Shown: positions 9,958 through 19,915 of the stretch, piece by piece | Numbering within the stretch: position 1 is the stretch's first letter | How the letters are laid out: each line of letters begins with the position of its first letter | Assembly: GCA_003284275.1 (NCBI GenBank) | Contig: QBVU01000001.1 | Coordinates: forward strand, 224,768 to 288,767 | Length of the DNA: 64,000 nucleotides | Source of the DNA: Pelagibacteraceae bacterium AG-313-A04 | GTDB taxonomy: Bacteria; Pseudomonadota; Alphaproteobacteria; Pelagibacterales; Pelagibacteraceae | Direction: 5' to 3' | Notes under the pieces: model-generated | Seen by the model: the letters and a program-made list of their open reading frames with translations, nothing else | Databases searched by the model: none | What the model was told of the DNA's origin: nothing | Made by a program: the position numbers and the translations under genes

Positions 9958-9999
9958 AATACCTCTTGTATTCTTAATATTGCGCGTTACATTCATTTC

Positions 10000-11868
10000 A
10001 TGACAAAACAAAGCTATGATGTAGTAGTAATAGGTGGTGGACATGCTGGATGTGAGGCAGCTGCAGCATCCGCTAGAATTGGCGTAAATACTGCACTTTT
10101 TACACATAAAATAGAAACAATTGGTGAGATGTCGTGCAATCCTGCTATTGGAGGTCTTGGAAAAGGACATCTTGTAAGAGAAATAGATGCTTTAGATGGT
10201 GTAATGGGCATTGTAGCCGACAAATCAGGTATTCAATTCAGATTATTAAATAGAAGCAGAGGACCAGCAGTGCAGGGGCCACGTACTCAGTCAGATAGAG
10301 CTCTTTATAAAGAACATATGCAAGAAATTTTACTTAATTATAAAAATTTGGAGGTAATAGCAGATCCTGTCATTAAATTTTTATTTGAGGGTGATAAAGT
10401 TATAGGTTTCGTATGCCAAAGTGGAAATGAAGTGAGGACTAAAGAGCTAATCTTAACTACTGGTACATTTCTTAATGGATTAATACATATAGGGGAAACT
10501 CAAATCCCAGCGGGTAGGTACGATGAGAAACCATCTACTGGTTTAAGTGAACAATTAGCAAAATTTAAAATGCAGATAGGAAGATTAAAAACAGGAACGC
10601 CACCTAGACTTGATGGCAGTACAATAAACTATGATGATCTAGAAATGCAACCAGCTGATGATGATCATTACTATTTCTCTTTCCTTACGAACAAAATTGA
10701 AAACAAACAGATTAAGTGTGGAATGACTTATACTAATAATGAAGTCCACAAAATCATTAGTGACAATATCTCTCGCAGTGCAATGTATTCGGGAAACATT
10801 AAAGGTGTAGGACCTCGTTATTGTCCCTCGATCGAAGATAAAATTGTAAAATTTAAAGAGAAACAACAGCATCAAATATTTCTTGAGCCAGAGGGATTAA
10901 AGGACAATACTATTTACCCAAATGGTATATCTACTTCCCTTCCAGAAGAGATTCAGCTCAAAATACTCGCTAAAATCAAAGGTTTAGAGCATGTTAAAAT
11001 GAAAAGAGCTGGGTATGCCATAGAGTACGATTATGTGGATCCTAGAGAGTTAAAAATAACCCTTGAGACAAAAAAAATAAAATCTTTGTTCCTCGCAGGT
11101 CAAATTAATGGAACGACAGGTTATGAGGAGGCTGCAGCTCAAGGCTTGATCGCTGGTGTTAATGCTGCACTTAAAGTTAAAAATAAAAAAGAATTTATAT
11201 TGAATAGAAGTGACTCTTATATAGGTGTCATGATTGATGATCTTATAACCAAAGGAGTTAGTGAGCCTTATAGGATGTTTACATCTAGAGCAGAGTATAG
11301 ATTAACCTTAAGGGCCGATAACGCAGATCAAAGATTAACAAATTTAGGTATTAAAAAAGAATTAATATCTGTCTATAGAAAGAAAATCTTTGTTGAAAAA
11401 AGTAAAAAACTTTTAAATATTAAAAGACATCTTATGTCTAATTTCATTACTCCTAATGAAGCTAGAGATCATTCTATTAAAATAGCAATGGACGGCGTTA
11501 GAAGATCTTGTATGGAGGTCATAGGCCAAAGAAATGTAAAATTATCAAAATTAAGAGAGATTTTTCCTTCTTTACCTGCTTATGAGGAGTCACTTGATTT
11601 ACAGGTTGAAATCGATGCACACTATGCTGGATACCTAGCTAGACAAGAAAGAGATATCAGGGCTTTCAATAAAGACGAAGCTTTACAGATACCCTTAAAA
11701 TTTGATTATGACAATATCAGTGGTCTTTCGAATGAAGTTAGAAGTAAATTGAACAAAATCAGGCCTAGAACGGTAGGTCAAGCAAGCAGAATAGACGGTA
11801 TTACTCCATCTGCTATAATTCTTATTCTCTCAAAGATAAAAAAGGCGAGATCAAAGCAATCCGCTTAA
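10000..11868 (+). CDS. mnmG: tRNA uridine-5-carboxymethylaminomethyl modification enzyme MnmG
   Basis: FAD-binding partner of MnmE (GidA). 622 residues, normal. N-terminal FAD motif [14 protein letters not shown] (residues 7-20), then the signature [22 protein letters not shown] split around residue 50, and [11 protein letters not shown] near 195. The C-terminal helical MnmE-binding domain ends with [14 protein letters not shown]. The stop codon overlaps the rsmG ATG by one base. It has the classical neighbours mnmE, rsmG, parA and parB, usually found close to the replication origin. Confidence 0.97.
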   Translation: MTKQSYDVVVIGGGHAGCEAAAASARIGVNTALFTHKIETIGEMSCNPAIGGLGKGHLVREIDALDGVMGIVADKSGIQFRLLNRSRGPAVQGPRTQSDRALYKEHMQEILLNYKNLEVIADPVIKFLFEGDKVIGFVCQSGNEVRTKELILTTGTFLNGLIHIGETQIPAGRYDEKPSTGLSEQLAKFKMQIGRLKTGTPPRLDGSTINYDDLEMQPADDDHYYFSFLTNKIENKQIKCGMTYTNNEVHKIISDNISRSAMYSGNIKGVGPRYCPSIEDKIVKFKEKQQHQIFLEPEGLKDNTIYPNGISTSLPEEIQLKILAKIKGLEHVKMKRAGYAIEYDYVDPRELKITLETKKIKSLFLAGQINGTTGYEEAAAQGLIAGVNAALKVKNKKEFILNRSDSYIGVMIDDLITKGVSEPYRMFTSRAEYRLTLRADNADQRLTNLGIKKELISVYRKKIFVEKSKKLLNIKRHLMSNFITPNEARDHSIKIAMDGVRRSCMEVIGQRNVKLSKLREIFPSLPAYEESLDLQVEIDAHYAGYLARQERDIRAFNKDEALQIPLKFDYDNISGLSNEVRSKLNKIRPRTVGQASRIDGITPSAIILILSKIKKARSKQSA

Positions 11869-12485
11869 TGGAATCATCAAAAATAAAGAAATTTCTCAAG
11901 AATAGTCTCAATTTCTCCGATGTCAAACTGGTAAAAATAAGCTCATACGTAGAGCTGCTGCTTAGCTATAACAAAAAATATAATCTGATAGGCAAAAATA
12001 CCGAAAAAGATGTATGGAATAGACATATTCTTGACTGTGCCCAAATAATTAAGTTTTTAAATTTTAATAATGATCAAGTTTTATCTGATTTTGGATCTGG
12101 TGCAGGCCTGCCAGGAATTGTTATCTCCATAGCTAACGATAATCCAAAATTTCACGTGAAATTGTATGAAAAATCTCCTGTAAAAAGGAGATTTTTAAAA
12201 GAAATACAGAAAATTACAAAATTTGAAATTAAGAAAAATATTTATGATTATGATTTAATCAAATCTGACTACATTGTATGTAGAGCTTTTAAAAAATTAG
12301 AGCCTATTTTAGATATTTCACGTGAAAAAGTGAAAAATCCACATAAAATAATAATACTTAAAGGAAAAAACGCAATTAATGAGCTAAAAAAACTTCCAAA
12401 AGACAATAATTACAGATATAAAACGGCTAATAGCATTACTGATAGAGATTCGAAAATAATTATTGCTATAAGAAATGAAAAATAA
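11868..12485 (+). CDS. rsmG: 16S rRNA (guanine527-N7)-methyltransferase RsmG
   Basis: Methylates G527 in the 530 loop of 16S rRNA using SAM. 205 residues; SAM motif I is LSDFGSGAGLPGIVIS (about residues 74-89), preceded by the family motif NLIGKNTEKDVWNRHILD. It overlaps mnmG by one base and parA by eleven. Notable in DNA terms: its coding sequence contains two parS-like palindromes at 12148 and 12314, so part of the gene also serves as the partition site. Otherwise an ordinary copy. Confidence 0.94.
   Translation: MESSKIKKFLKNSLNFSDVKLVKISSYVELLLSYNKKYNLIGKNTEKDVWNRHILDCAQIIKFLNFNNDQVLSDFGSGAGLPGIVISIANDNPKFHVKLYEKSPVKRRFLKEIQKITKFEIKKNIYDYDLIKSDYIVCRAFKKLEPILDISREKVKNPHKIIILKGKNAINELKKLPKDNNYRYKTANSITDRDSKIIIAIRNEK
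12148..12163. promoter_or_regulatory. parS: parS-like ParB binding site 1, inside rsmG
   Basis: Perfect 16-bp palindrome AATTTCACGTGAAATT. Its 12-bp core TTTCACGTGAAA is identical to the core of the widely conserved chromosomal parS consensus (TGTTTCACGTGAAACA); only the outer two bases on each side differ. Lies about 310 bp upstream of parA. Confidence 0.85.
12314..12329. promoter_or_regulatory. parS: parS-like ParB binding site 2, inside rsmG
   Basis: TATTTCACGTGAAAAA, with the same perfect 12-bp core TTTCACGTGAAA at 12316-12327. It lies 166 bp from site 1 and about 145 bp upstream of parA. Two cores of this kind in one 600 bp gene next to parAB are very unlikely by chance in AT-rich DNA. 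Confidence 0.82.
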
Positions 12486-13269
12486 AATTATTGCAGTCAT
12501 AAATCAAAAAGGAGGAGTTGGAAAAACAACTACGGTCTTAAATCTTGCTGCATCACTGTCCATAATGGGTCTAAAAACACTAGTTATCGATTTGGACCCT
12601 CAAGGAAACGCTACTACTGGATTAGGAAAATCAAACACAAATGAAGAAGATAATATCTATAACCTTTTAATAGGAAACATTGATCTAGACCAAGCTATTA
12701 AAAATACCAATATTAAAAATTTAGATCTAATAAGTTCGACAGTAAATTTATCAGGTTTAGAAGTTGAGACAGCTAGTAATGCAGATCGAGCTTTTACGTT
12801 AAAAAAAATTTTCGATGAATCTAAGTCAAATATTTTAAATAATTACGATTATATATTTATTGATTGTCCACCCTCTCTTAGTCTTCTGACAGTAATTGCT
12901 TTGGTAGGTTCAGATGAATTAGTGGTTCCATTACAAACTGAATTTTTTGCCTTAGAAGGCATTACACAATTAATAAAGACCATTGATAGAATCAAAGAAA
13001 GTCTAAATCCTCAATTATCAGTTAGAGGAATTCTACTGACCATGTTTGACAAAAGAAATAAATTATCAGGCGAAGTTGATAATGAGGCTAGAAATCATTT
13101 TAAATCTAAAGTTTACAATACAGTTATACCAAGAAATGTTAGACTTTCTGAAGCTCCCTCACACGGTCTACCATGTGTTATCTATGATAGGGCCTGTGTT
13201 GGCAGTAAAGCTTATTTTGATTTAGCAAACGAATTTATATCTTCAACTAAAGGAGCCTCTGCTGCATGA
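12475..13269 (+). CDS. parA: Chromosome partitioning ATPase ParA
   Basis: DNA-binding ATPase that moves ParB-parS complexes apart before division. Deviant Walker A NQKGGVGKTTTVLNLA lies at residues 10-25, with DLDPQGNATTGLG (A') and DYIFIDCPPSLSLLT (B) following. 264 residues, typical of the chromosomal Soj/ParA class without an N-terminal helix-turn-helix. Its start overlaps rsmG by 11 bp and its end overlaps parB by four (ATGA). Confidence 0.96.
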   Translation: MKNKIIAVINQKGGVGKTTTVLNLAASLSIMGLKTLVIDLDPQGNATTGLGKSNTNEEDNIYNLLIGNIDLDQAIKNTNIKNLDLISSTVNLSGLEVETASNADRAFTLKKIFDESKSNILNNYDYIFIDCPPSLSLLTVIALVGSDELVVPLQTEFFALEGITQLIKTIDRIKESLNPQLSVRGILLTMFDKRNKLSGEVDNEARNHFKSKVYNTVIPRNVRLSEAPSHGLPCVIYDRACVGSKAYFDLANEFISSTKGASAA

Positions 13270-14132
13270 GTAAATCTAAAAAAAAGGGATTAGGTCGAGG
13301 ATTATCCGCTTTATTTGGAGATGAAAAAAATCAAGTCAACAACAATGTTGATAATTATTCAAAAAATTCTACAGCCTCGATAGGTGATTTAATAAGAAAT
13401 CCCTACCAACCACGACAATCTTTCAATGATAAAAAATTAGATGAATTATCTGACTCGATAAAAAAAAATGGTGTAATTCAGCCTATAGCAGTAAGACCAG
13501 ATAGGTCTGGTAAAGGCAAATATCAAATAGTAGCTGGAGAGAGAAGATGGTTGGCTGCGCAAAAAGCAGGTTTGCATAATATACCAATTACTATTTTAGA
13601 TTTAGACGACAATGAAACCTTAGAGGTAGCGATTGTTGAAAATATTCAAAGAGATGATCTAAACCCTGTCGAAGAGGCAAATGCTTATAAAAGATTAAAT
13701 AAAGAATTTAATTATGATCATGACAAAATAGCTACATTGATGTCAAAAAGCAGAAGTCATGTAAGTAATACCTTAAGATTGTTAACCCTTCCTTCAGATG
13801 TTTTAGGACTTATAGAAGAAGGTCTTTTAACTGCCGGGCAAGCTAGACCTTTGATAGGCATTCCCAATTCCTCAAGTATTGCTGAAGAAATAATTTCAAA
13901 GAAACTAAGCGCTAGAAGTGTTGAATATTTAGTAAGACAAAAAAAATCACCACAGAAAGTCGGTCTATATAGAGTTGACTCAAATATTTTAGAGGAGCAA
14001 AGACAGATGGAAGAAAATTTAGGTATGAAAGTCGATATATATAATAAAAAAAATAATTCAGGTAAATTAACAGTAAATTACAATAATTTAGAGCAATTTG
14101 AATTAGTTTCTAAACTTCTCAAGAAGCATTAG
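13266..14132 (+). CDS. parB: Chromosome partitioning CTPase/DNA-binding protein ParB
   Basis: Binds parS, spreads as a CTP-gated clamp and is moved by ParA. N-terminal GLGRGLSALFGD is the ParA-stimulating peptide; the CTP-binding region has PYQPR, GERRWLAAQKAG and ENIQRDDLNPVEEA; the helix-turn-helix reads parS through SRSHVSNTLRLLTLP (about 157-171). 288 residues with a short C-terminal dimer domain. The last 14 bp overlap convergent holA. The two parS cores in rsmG are its obvious targets. Confidence 0.96.
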   Translation: MSKSKKKGLGRGLSALFGDEKNQVNNNVDNYSKNSTASIGDLIRNPYQPRQSFNDKKLDELSDSIKKNGVIQPIAVRPDRSGKGKYQIVAGERRWLAAQKAGLHNIPITILDLDDNETLEVAIVENIQRDDLNPVEEANAYKRLNKEFNYDHDKIATLMSKSRSHVSNTLRLLTLPSDVLGLIEEGLLTAGQARPLIGIPNSSSIAEEIISKKLSARSVEYLVRQKKSPQKVGLYRVDSNILEEQRQMEENLGMKVDIYNKKNNSGKLTVNYNNLEQFELVSKLLKKH

Positions 14133-15108
14133 CGAGATTACAAATATCAACTAGTAGTTTCTTTATAATAACCTGTTTGTCCAAGTTAGAGTTAGTTTTA
14201 ATTATTAACTCTACATTGTAGGTGTTTTTCATTGCTCTATTTAATTTGTTCGAATTCCACAACTTTGCTTGCTCTATGAAATTTGGTTTATCTTTCCAAA
14301 AAACTGGTGGCTTAAGCCCATTAATTGCAGTTTCAAGATTGATATTTTGTTTGTTTGTTACTTGTTTAAGTCTTGTTAATCTTTGATTAATAGTTGCCAG
14401 ATAATAAATAGATTTCTCTGGTTCTATAATAGTGTTGTTTAATAATGAATTTGTTTTAATTTTGTTTCCATTTAATGCAAAGTCTTTAATTAAATTAAAA
14501 TCATCATTTTGTCTTATATTTAAAAGTTTATTTAATTCGCTGAGGATAATTTTCTTTTTAGAAAAAAATGTTTTAATTTTTCCTACTTCATTTTTTAGTT
14601 TTACTCTATCATTGTCACAGGACTCAATAATAGTGTTCACGACTTGATTATCTACACCGGTAAAATCTTTCAAATTACTAGTAATTATCTTTCTTATAGA
14701 TAATTCATTGTCTTGATAACACGGTATAATATCCGCCTCTTTGTTTTTCTCAAAAAAACTTCTTAATTTTGATTTTTTATCTAATAAAGATGTAAATAAA
14801 AATAATTTATTTTTTCCTATTACAGGAATTATTTCCTCTAACAATTTTAAAATTTTGTCACTAGCATCTTGAATAAATATAATTTTTTGCTCATCAAATA
14901 ATGAAATATTCTTTATTTCATCCAAAAAAATGTCTTCATTTTTTAAAATTTCATCTTGTGTAAAACGTACGAGTAAACTTTTTTTATTCGATAAAATTAT
15001 TTTTTCTTTGAATTGATTAATTAAACCTAAATTTTCCCCATAAAATAAGGCTAAGTTATTTTTTAAAATTGATAAATTATCCTCAATTAAGTAGCTTTTA
15101 TGTATCAT
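14119..15108 (-). CDS. holA: DNA polymerase III delta subunit HolA
   Basis: Clamp-loader subunit that opens the beta clamp. 329 residues of low overall conservation; the pattern fits HolA: an N-terminal AAA-like domain (NLALFYGENLGLINQFKEKI), KLFLFTSLLDKKSKLRSFFEKN near residues 100-121 and the C-terminal LYYLATINQRLTRL-like helix. It follows lptE with a four-base ATGA overlap, an order (leuS-lptE-holA) kept across alphaproteobacteria and gammaproteobacteria, which supports the call strongly. Its 3' end overlaps parB by 14 bp. Confidence 0.88.
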   Translation of the reverse strand: MIHKSYLIEDNLSILKNNLALFYGENLGLINQFKEKIILSNKKSLLVRFTQDEILKNEDIFLDEIKNISLFDEQKIIFIQDASDKILKLLEEIIPVIGKNKLFLFTSLLDKKSKLRSFFEKNKEADIIPCYQDNELSIRKIITSNLKDFTGVDNQVVNTIIESCDNDRVKLKNEVGKIKTFFSKKKIILSELNKLLNIRQNDDFNLIKDFALNGNKIKTNSLLNNTIIEPEKSIYYLATINQRLTRLKQVTNKQNINLETAINGLKPPVFWKDKPNFIEQAKLWNSNKLNRAMKNTYNVELIIKTNSNLDKQVIIKKLLVDICNLANAS

Positions 15109-15554
15109 TTTATCTTAAATGATAAATTTTCCAGAATTTCTTCAGCTAGATCATTAATTAGCGTTTTTGTTAAACTCTTCTCATTGTTTAAAGTGCCTGA
15201 ATATTTAGAAGAGACATTGTAATCTCCTCTTTTAACAATTGTGAATTTATCACTAGTTCCACTATTTAAAAGTTTGTAATTAACAGCTGCCTTTATGCTT
15301 AGTGAATATTTTGTAACCTCATTCTTAATATTTTTTTCTTTAATATCTTTAGTTTTTTTACTAATGATCTTTATTTCGATTTGGTTAATTGCGCTATCGC
15401 TTGAACTTTTTAAAATTTCATTTTTTAGCTTATAGTTTACTCTTTGGTCTCCAGAGGTATCTATTGATAAAATATTATAGTTTGTTTCAAGGTTAGATAC
15501 CTGGAAACCACAGCTTATTAAAAATAGAAAAGGAATTATTAATTTAAATTTCAT
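15105..15554 (-). CDS. lptE: LPS-assembly lipoprotein LptE-like
   Basis: Predicted outer-membrane lipoprotein that plugs the LptD barrel during lipopolysaccharide export. 149 residues: signal peptide with a lipobox at FLISC (Cys15-16 region) followed by GFQV, the usual start of mature LptE (CGFQ/CGFHL). The rest is a small alpha/beta domain without sharper motifs. Identification rests on the lipobox and on its place between leuS and holA. It overlaps leuS by one base and holA by four. Confidence 0.82.
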   Translation of the reverse strand: MKFKLIIPFLFLISCGFQVSNLETNYNILSIDTSGDQRVNYKLKNEILKSSSDSAINQIEIKIISKKTKDIKEKNIKNEVTKYSLSIKAAVNYKLLNSGTSDKFTIVKRGDYNVSSKYSGTLNNEKSLTKTLINDLAEEILENLSFKIK

Positions 15555-18058
15555 TATTTAATAATATAATTTATAATTTTATCTTTGACATAAATAGTTT
15601 TAAAAATCTTCTTATTATCTATAAACTTACTAGCTTTAGAATTATTTAAAACCATTTTGTGGATTTCATTTTCAGTTATCCCTTTTTTTACTGAAATCAC
15701 ATCTCTAGTTTTACCATTTATTTGAATAGCGAATTTGACATTTTCAATTAAATTATTCTTAATAACTGGCCACTTTTCGGTAGTCTTGCATTTTAAAACC
15801 TCCAAGCACTCGTGTGCTAAATGTGGTGTAAATGGTATCATCAGTTTAATAATTTTTGTAATACTGTCTTTTAAACATTTGTTACTAAGGTCTTCGTTAA
15901 TGTTTTTATTAAATAAGTTAAACGTTTCGTAAAAAAGAGCTATACTTACATTAAACTTAAATTCATCTATTGATTTATCAATTTTACTTATCACCTCATT
16001 AATTTGATGATTGAACTGTTCTTCTGTTGTTTTATTAATTTTTTTTTCTTTTCTATTAATAATAATATCTTTTAGATTCCAAATTTTTTGTAAAAATTTA
16101 TTAGATGAAATAACACCTGCATCTGACCATTGAATATCTTTTTCAGGAGGACTATCAGATAAAATAAACCATCTTACAGAGTCAGCACCATATTGTTTAA
16201 TCATTAGTTCAGGGTCTACAGTGTTTTTCTTAGACTTAGACATTGACTCAGCTGGTCCAACAACTACTTTTTTTTTATCATTTTTTTTTATAAATCCACT
16301 TGGCGTTTTTTCTACTTGGTCTGGATAAAGCCAATTACCATCTTCATCTTTATAAGATTCGTGACAAACCATTCCTTGAGTGAAAAGATTTTTAAAGGGT
16401 TCGCTTAAACTGAAATTTTTATTAATAGTGTTAATACTTTTAGTGAAAAAACGTGAATATAATAGGTGTAATATAGCATGTTCAATTCCTCCAATGTATT
16501 GATCAACTGGCATCCAATATTTTACTTTATCGTTATCAAATGGGGCTGATTTTTTAGTGGGAGAGCAAAATCTGAGAAAATACCAAGAAGAATCCACGAA
16601 AGTATCTAAGGTATCCGTCTCTCTTATAGCTTTCCTTCCTGTTGATTTATGTACGGTTTTTTTCCAATTTGGATGAGTCTCAAGCGGATTTCCTTTGGAT
16701 GTTAAATCGACATTTTTTGGAAGCAAAACAGGTAGTTCACTTTTTTCTACAGGAACAACACTTCCATCCTCTAGATAAATCATTGGTATGGGACATCCCC
16801 AATATCTTTGTCTAGAAATACCCCAGTCCTTTAATCTATACAAGGTTTCACGCTTACCAAAATTATTATTTTCTATTTCATTTATTATTTTTTCTTTGGC
16901 TTTAACAATATCTAAGCCATTTAAAAAACTGGAATTTATAATTTTACCATCACCCGTGTACGCTTCTTTTAAATCATTTTCTTTACCGTCAGAGACAACT
17001 TTAATGATTTCAAGATTATATTTCTTTGCAAATTCAAAATCTCTTTGGTCATGTGCAGGACATCCGAAAATTGCCCCCGTTCCATAGTCCATTAAAACAA
17101 AATTTGCAAAATAAATAGGTATTTTTTTATTTGCAATAAAGGGATGATCGGCAAAAAGTTTAGTATCAAACCCAATCTTTTCAGCATTAGCTAGAGCTTC
17201 TTCGGTAGTTCCAGTCTTGTTAGTTTCTTTTTTAAATAAATCAAAACTTTTTGAATTTAAAAATCTTTTACTTAAAGGATGATCACTAGATAGAGCAATG
17301 AAACTAGCGCCAAAAATAGTATCAGGTCTTGTTGTGAATATTTTAATCTTTTCTTTAGTGTCTGATATTTTAAAATCTATTTCACAACCAAAAGATTTCC
17401 CAATCCAATTTTTTTGCATCAATTTAACTTTTTCAGGCCACCCATCTAAATTAGTCAAATCTTTTAGCAAAGAGTCAGCAAATTTTGTAATATTAAAAAA
17501 CCATTGAGATAATTTCTTTCTTTCTACTAGGGCATTTGATCTCCAACCTCGACCATTTATTACCTGTTCGTTAGCTAAAACAGTATTTTCTATTGGATCC
17601 CAATTTACATAAGTTTCTTTTCTTGAAACCAGGCCATTGTTAAAAAAATCTATGAATAATTCTTGTTGATGCTTGTAATAATTTTCATCGCAAGTAGATA
17701 TTTCCTGGTCCCAATCAATTGATAAACCAAGCATTTTTAACTGTTTTCTCATAGTATTAATATTTTGTAGTGTCCATTCAGCTGGATGTAAGTTATTTAA
17801 TTTAGAAGCGTTTTCAGCAGGTAAACCAAAGGCATCCCAACCCATAGGGTGTAAAACATTGAAACCTTTTAAAAATTTATACCGTGCTATAACATCTCCA
17901 ATTGTATAATTTCTTACATGACCCATGTGTATTTTTCCAGATGGGTAGGGAAACATCTCTAGACAATAAAATTTTTTACCCTTTTTGTTATAAAGTTTTT
18001 TTTTGGCAAATTCATTCTGCCATTTTTTTTCAATTAAATGAAAATTAACTCTTTCCAT
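15554..18058 (-). CDS. leuS: Leucyl-tRNA synthetase
   Basis: Class I synthetase that charges tRNA-Leu. Signature [15 protein letters not shown] carries the HIGH motif (HMGH) near residue 49; [14 protein letters not shown] near 610 is KMSKS. The editing domain contains TRPDTIFG and the LEDG...KSELP region. Of two possible starts, ATG at 18058 ([17 protein letters not shown]) fits the family; a TTG at 18064 would add two residues and lies directly against the upstream gene. 834 residues, about 25 shorter than E. coli. Confidence 0.97.
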   Translation of the reverse strand: MERVNFHLIEKKWQNEFAKKKLYNKKGKKFYCLEMFPYPSGKIHMGHVRNYTIGDVIARYKFLKGFNVLHPMGWDAFGLPAENASKLNNLHPAEWTLQNINTMRKQLKMLGLSIDWDQEISTCDENYYKHQQELFIDFFNNGLVSRKETYVNWDPIENTVLANEQVINGRGWRSNALVERKKLSQWFFNITKFADSLLKDLTNLDGWPEKVKLMQKNWIGKSFGCEIDFKISDTKEKIKIFTTRPDTIFGASFIALSSDHPLSKRFLNSKSFDLFKKETNKTGTTEEALANAEKIGFDTKLFADHPFIANKKIPIYFANFVLMDYGTGAIFGCPAHDQRDFEFAKKYNLEIIKVVSDGKENDLKEAYTGDGKIINSSFLNGLDIVKAKEKIINEIENNNFGKRETLYRLKDWGISRQRYWGCPIPMIYLEDGSVVPVEKSELPVLLPKNVDLTSKGNPLETHPNWKKTVHKSTGRKAIRETDTLDTFVDSSWYFLRFCSPTKKSAPFDNDKVKYWMPVDQYIGGIEHAILHLLYSRFFTKSINTINKNFSLSEPFKNLFTQGMVCHESYKDEDGNWLYPDQVEKTPSGFIKKNDKKKVVVGPAESMSKSKKNTVDPELMIKQYGADSVRWFILSDSPPEKDIQWSDAGVISSNKFLQKIWNLKDIIINRKEKKINKTTEEQFNHQINEVISKIDKSIDEFKFNVSIALFYETFNLFNKNINEDLSNKCLKDSITKIIKLMIPFTPHLAHECLEVLKCKTTEKWPVIKNNLIENVKFAIQINGKTRDVISVKKGITENEIHKMVLNNSKASKFIDNKKIFKTIYVKDKIINYIIK

Positions 18059-18064
18059 TAACAA

Positions 18065-18610
18065 CTATTTTTTTTTATCTTTTTTATCTTTATCCATTAA
18101 AGATGCTTTTTTGAGGATAGTTCTATGTAATTCCTCTTGAATATTAGAATTATTTAAAAGTTTTATTTTGCAGTTATTTGAGGCCTTACAAATTCTTTGG
18201 TGCACCGTCACCTTTAAACTTTCGCTTCTTATATCATTCGATAAAAATCTAATTGCTATTTTAATGGATTCATCCGAACTACCTGATGAGTCATAATACC
18301 AGTCTGTGATAATAATCCCTCCAGAATAATCAACAGTGGTAAGTGGTAAAAAATCTAAAGTCTCTAAAGAAGCTCTCCACATTGGATTAGCTGTACTAAA
18401 TTCGTAAGTTGTTCCTCCTTTTAAACCTTTTACAGCTCCGCCTAAAGATACACCTCTTCCTTCTTCAATATTTTTACGGGCTTTTTCTGGTCCAGAAAGA
18501 GGTTCAGATTTTTGGAATTTCACACATGAAAGTGTAAGACAGGCAAGCATGAAGAACAAAAAGAAATGCTTTAAATGCGTTCGCCATAAGTATTTTGAAT
18601 TGTATTTCAT
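18065..18610 (-). CDS. DUF3576 lipoprotein
   Basis: Alphaproteobacterial lipoprotein of the DUF3576 family, role unknown. From the ATG at 18610 it is 181 residues. A long positively charged leader (KYNSKYLWRTHLKHF) precedes a hydrophobic stretch and a lipobox-like LTLSC. The mature protein has GVSLGGAVKGL, NPMWRASLETLDFLPLTTVDYSGG and TDWYYD, the conserved core. The open frame reaches seven codons further up, but the ATG is preferred. It sits directly before leuS-lptE-holA, as in many alphaproteobacteria, suggesting an outer-membrane assembly role; that role is inference. Confidence 0.82.
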   Translation of the reverse strand: MKYNSKYLWRTHLKHFFLFFMLACLTLSCVKFQKSEPLSGPEKARKNIEEGRGVSLGGAVKGLKGGTTYEFSTANPMWRASLETLDFLPLTTVDYSGGIIITDWYYDSSGSSDESIKIAIRFLSNDIRSESLKVTVHQRICKASNNCKIKLLNNSNIQEELHRTILKKASLMDKDKKDKKK

Positions 18611-18805
18611 TGTTTTAAGTGAAAGATACATTTAACTTTAATATTTTAAGTTTTAAACAAAAAAATGGCAAATTCATTGGCTTTTTTAGGTGTTACAAAT
18701 ATATCACACTAGTCACTTTAATGAGCTAAAACCCCAGAAATATGAGCGAAATCTATATGAAAGTTGTAAAAAGTGATGTTTTTTAAATTTAACAAAAGGA
18801 AAACA

Positions 18806-19894
18806 ATGAAAAACGTACTAAAAACAGCAGTAGTATTATTTACTGCATTATCTTTTTCATTTGCTAATGCTGGTGAGTTATCTGTAACAGGTAACGCAAA
18901 AGCTTCTTACGTAATCGTAAGCAGTGATTCTCCAACAGGTACTCAAGAGCAACCAAATTCTCTTGGTGTAGCGAATGAATTCACATTAAGCGCTGGTGGT
19001 GAGTTAGACAACGGAATGACTTTTGGTTACAACATCGATATCGATGGTGCAACAGTTCAGGACGATGGTAGCTTATTTTTAGACACTGGTTCTATGGGTA
19101 AAATTATGATCAGTATTTCTGAAGGTGGATTAGAGACATCTAAAAAAGGTGCTTTATCTGCAACAGGAGATAGAGGATCAGACTCAGCATTCAACGAAGG
19201 TATGTTCGAAGAGTGGTCAGTAGGAGATGCAAATAACGTATCTTACCACTTACCTGCAGACTTATTACCATATGGTATTAAAGCTTCAATAGCATACGCT
19301 CCGTCAACAGTTGCTGATGCAGATCAATCAGTAAACAACCTAGTAGCAGCTAACACTGGTGCGATTACAGCTCCTAACGATTCAGGAAATGTATACACAA
19401 CAGGTTCATTAGCTAACGCTGGTAGAACATTCACACAATATCAAGTATCAGCTGCTCCAATCGATGGATTAGCAATAGGTGCTTCATACGGTGACTTTGG
19501 TGGTGCTACAGGCGACACAGGTCAAAATGCTGAAGGTGGTGCATACTATGCAACTTACCAACTTGGTAATACTAAATTAGGTTACAGTAAATCATACGTA
19601 GCTTTACCAACTGCTAAAACTGCAACAACTTATGAATCAGTATTTGGTCATAAGTATTCAGCTTTAATCGCGGTAAATGACGACTTATCAATATCTTACG
19701 GTGTTGAGAAATCAGAAGCTACGCACATGTTAGCAACAACTGCAGATGTTGAGCAAGAAGTGACACAAATCGCTGCTGCTTACACTACAGGTGGTTTAAC
19801 ATTAGCTGTATCAATGAATGACTTCGAAAACGCGTCTTACACAGCAAACAAAGATGTAACTGCTACTGTATTCAACGTGTCAATGGCATTCTAA
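18806..19894 (+). CDS. Outer-membrane porin-like beta-barrel protein
   Basis: Predicted general porin. The 362-residue protein starts at ATG 18806 with a good ribosome binding site (AAAAGGA) and a signal peptide MKNVLKTAVVLFTALSFSF ending ANAG. The mature chain is rich in Gly, Ser, Thr and aromatic alternation, opens with ELSVTGNAKASY and ends in NVSMAF, whose terminal Phe is the usual BAM insertion signal. It resembles the Gram-negative porin fold seen in SAR11 and relatives; no specific substrate can be read. Codon choice (frequent AAC, TAC, GGT, CTGs avoided but C-ending codons common) differs from its neighbours and points to very high expression. A 175-195 bp leader and a strong terminator make it monocistronic. 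Confidence 0.85.
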   Translation: MKNVLKTAVVLFTALSFSFANAGELSVTGNAKASYVIVSSDSPTGTQEQPNSLGVANEFTLSAGGELDNGMTFGYNIDIDGATVQDDGSLFLDTGSMGKIMISISEGGLETSKKGALSATGDRGSDSAFNEGMFEEWSVGDANNVSYHLPADLLPYGIKASIAYAPSTVADADQSVNNLVAANTGAITAPNDSGNVYTTGSLANAGRTFTQYQVSAAPIDGLAIGASYGDFGGATGDTGQNAEGGAYYATYQLGNTKLGYSKSYVALPTAKTATTYESVFGHKYSALIAVNDDLSISYGVEKSEATHMLATTADVEQEVTQIAAAYTTGGLTLAVSMNDFENASYTANKDVTATVFNVSMAF

Positions 19895-19915
19895 TTTAAA
19901 TTTTATTTAAATTAT

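Noticed and set aside
10639..10875. Antisense open frame within mnmG
   Set aside because: A shadow of the conserved mnmG frame, with no independent features.
18665..18712. 15-codon open frame in the porin leader
   Set aside because: Too short, no ribosome binding site and no sign of coding; kept only as a note for anyone studying the leader.
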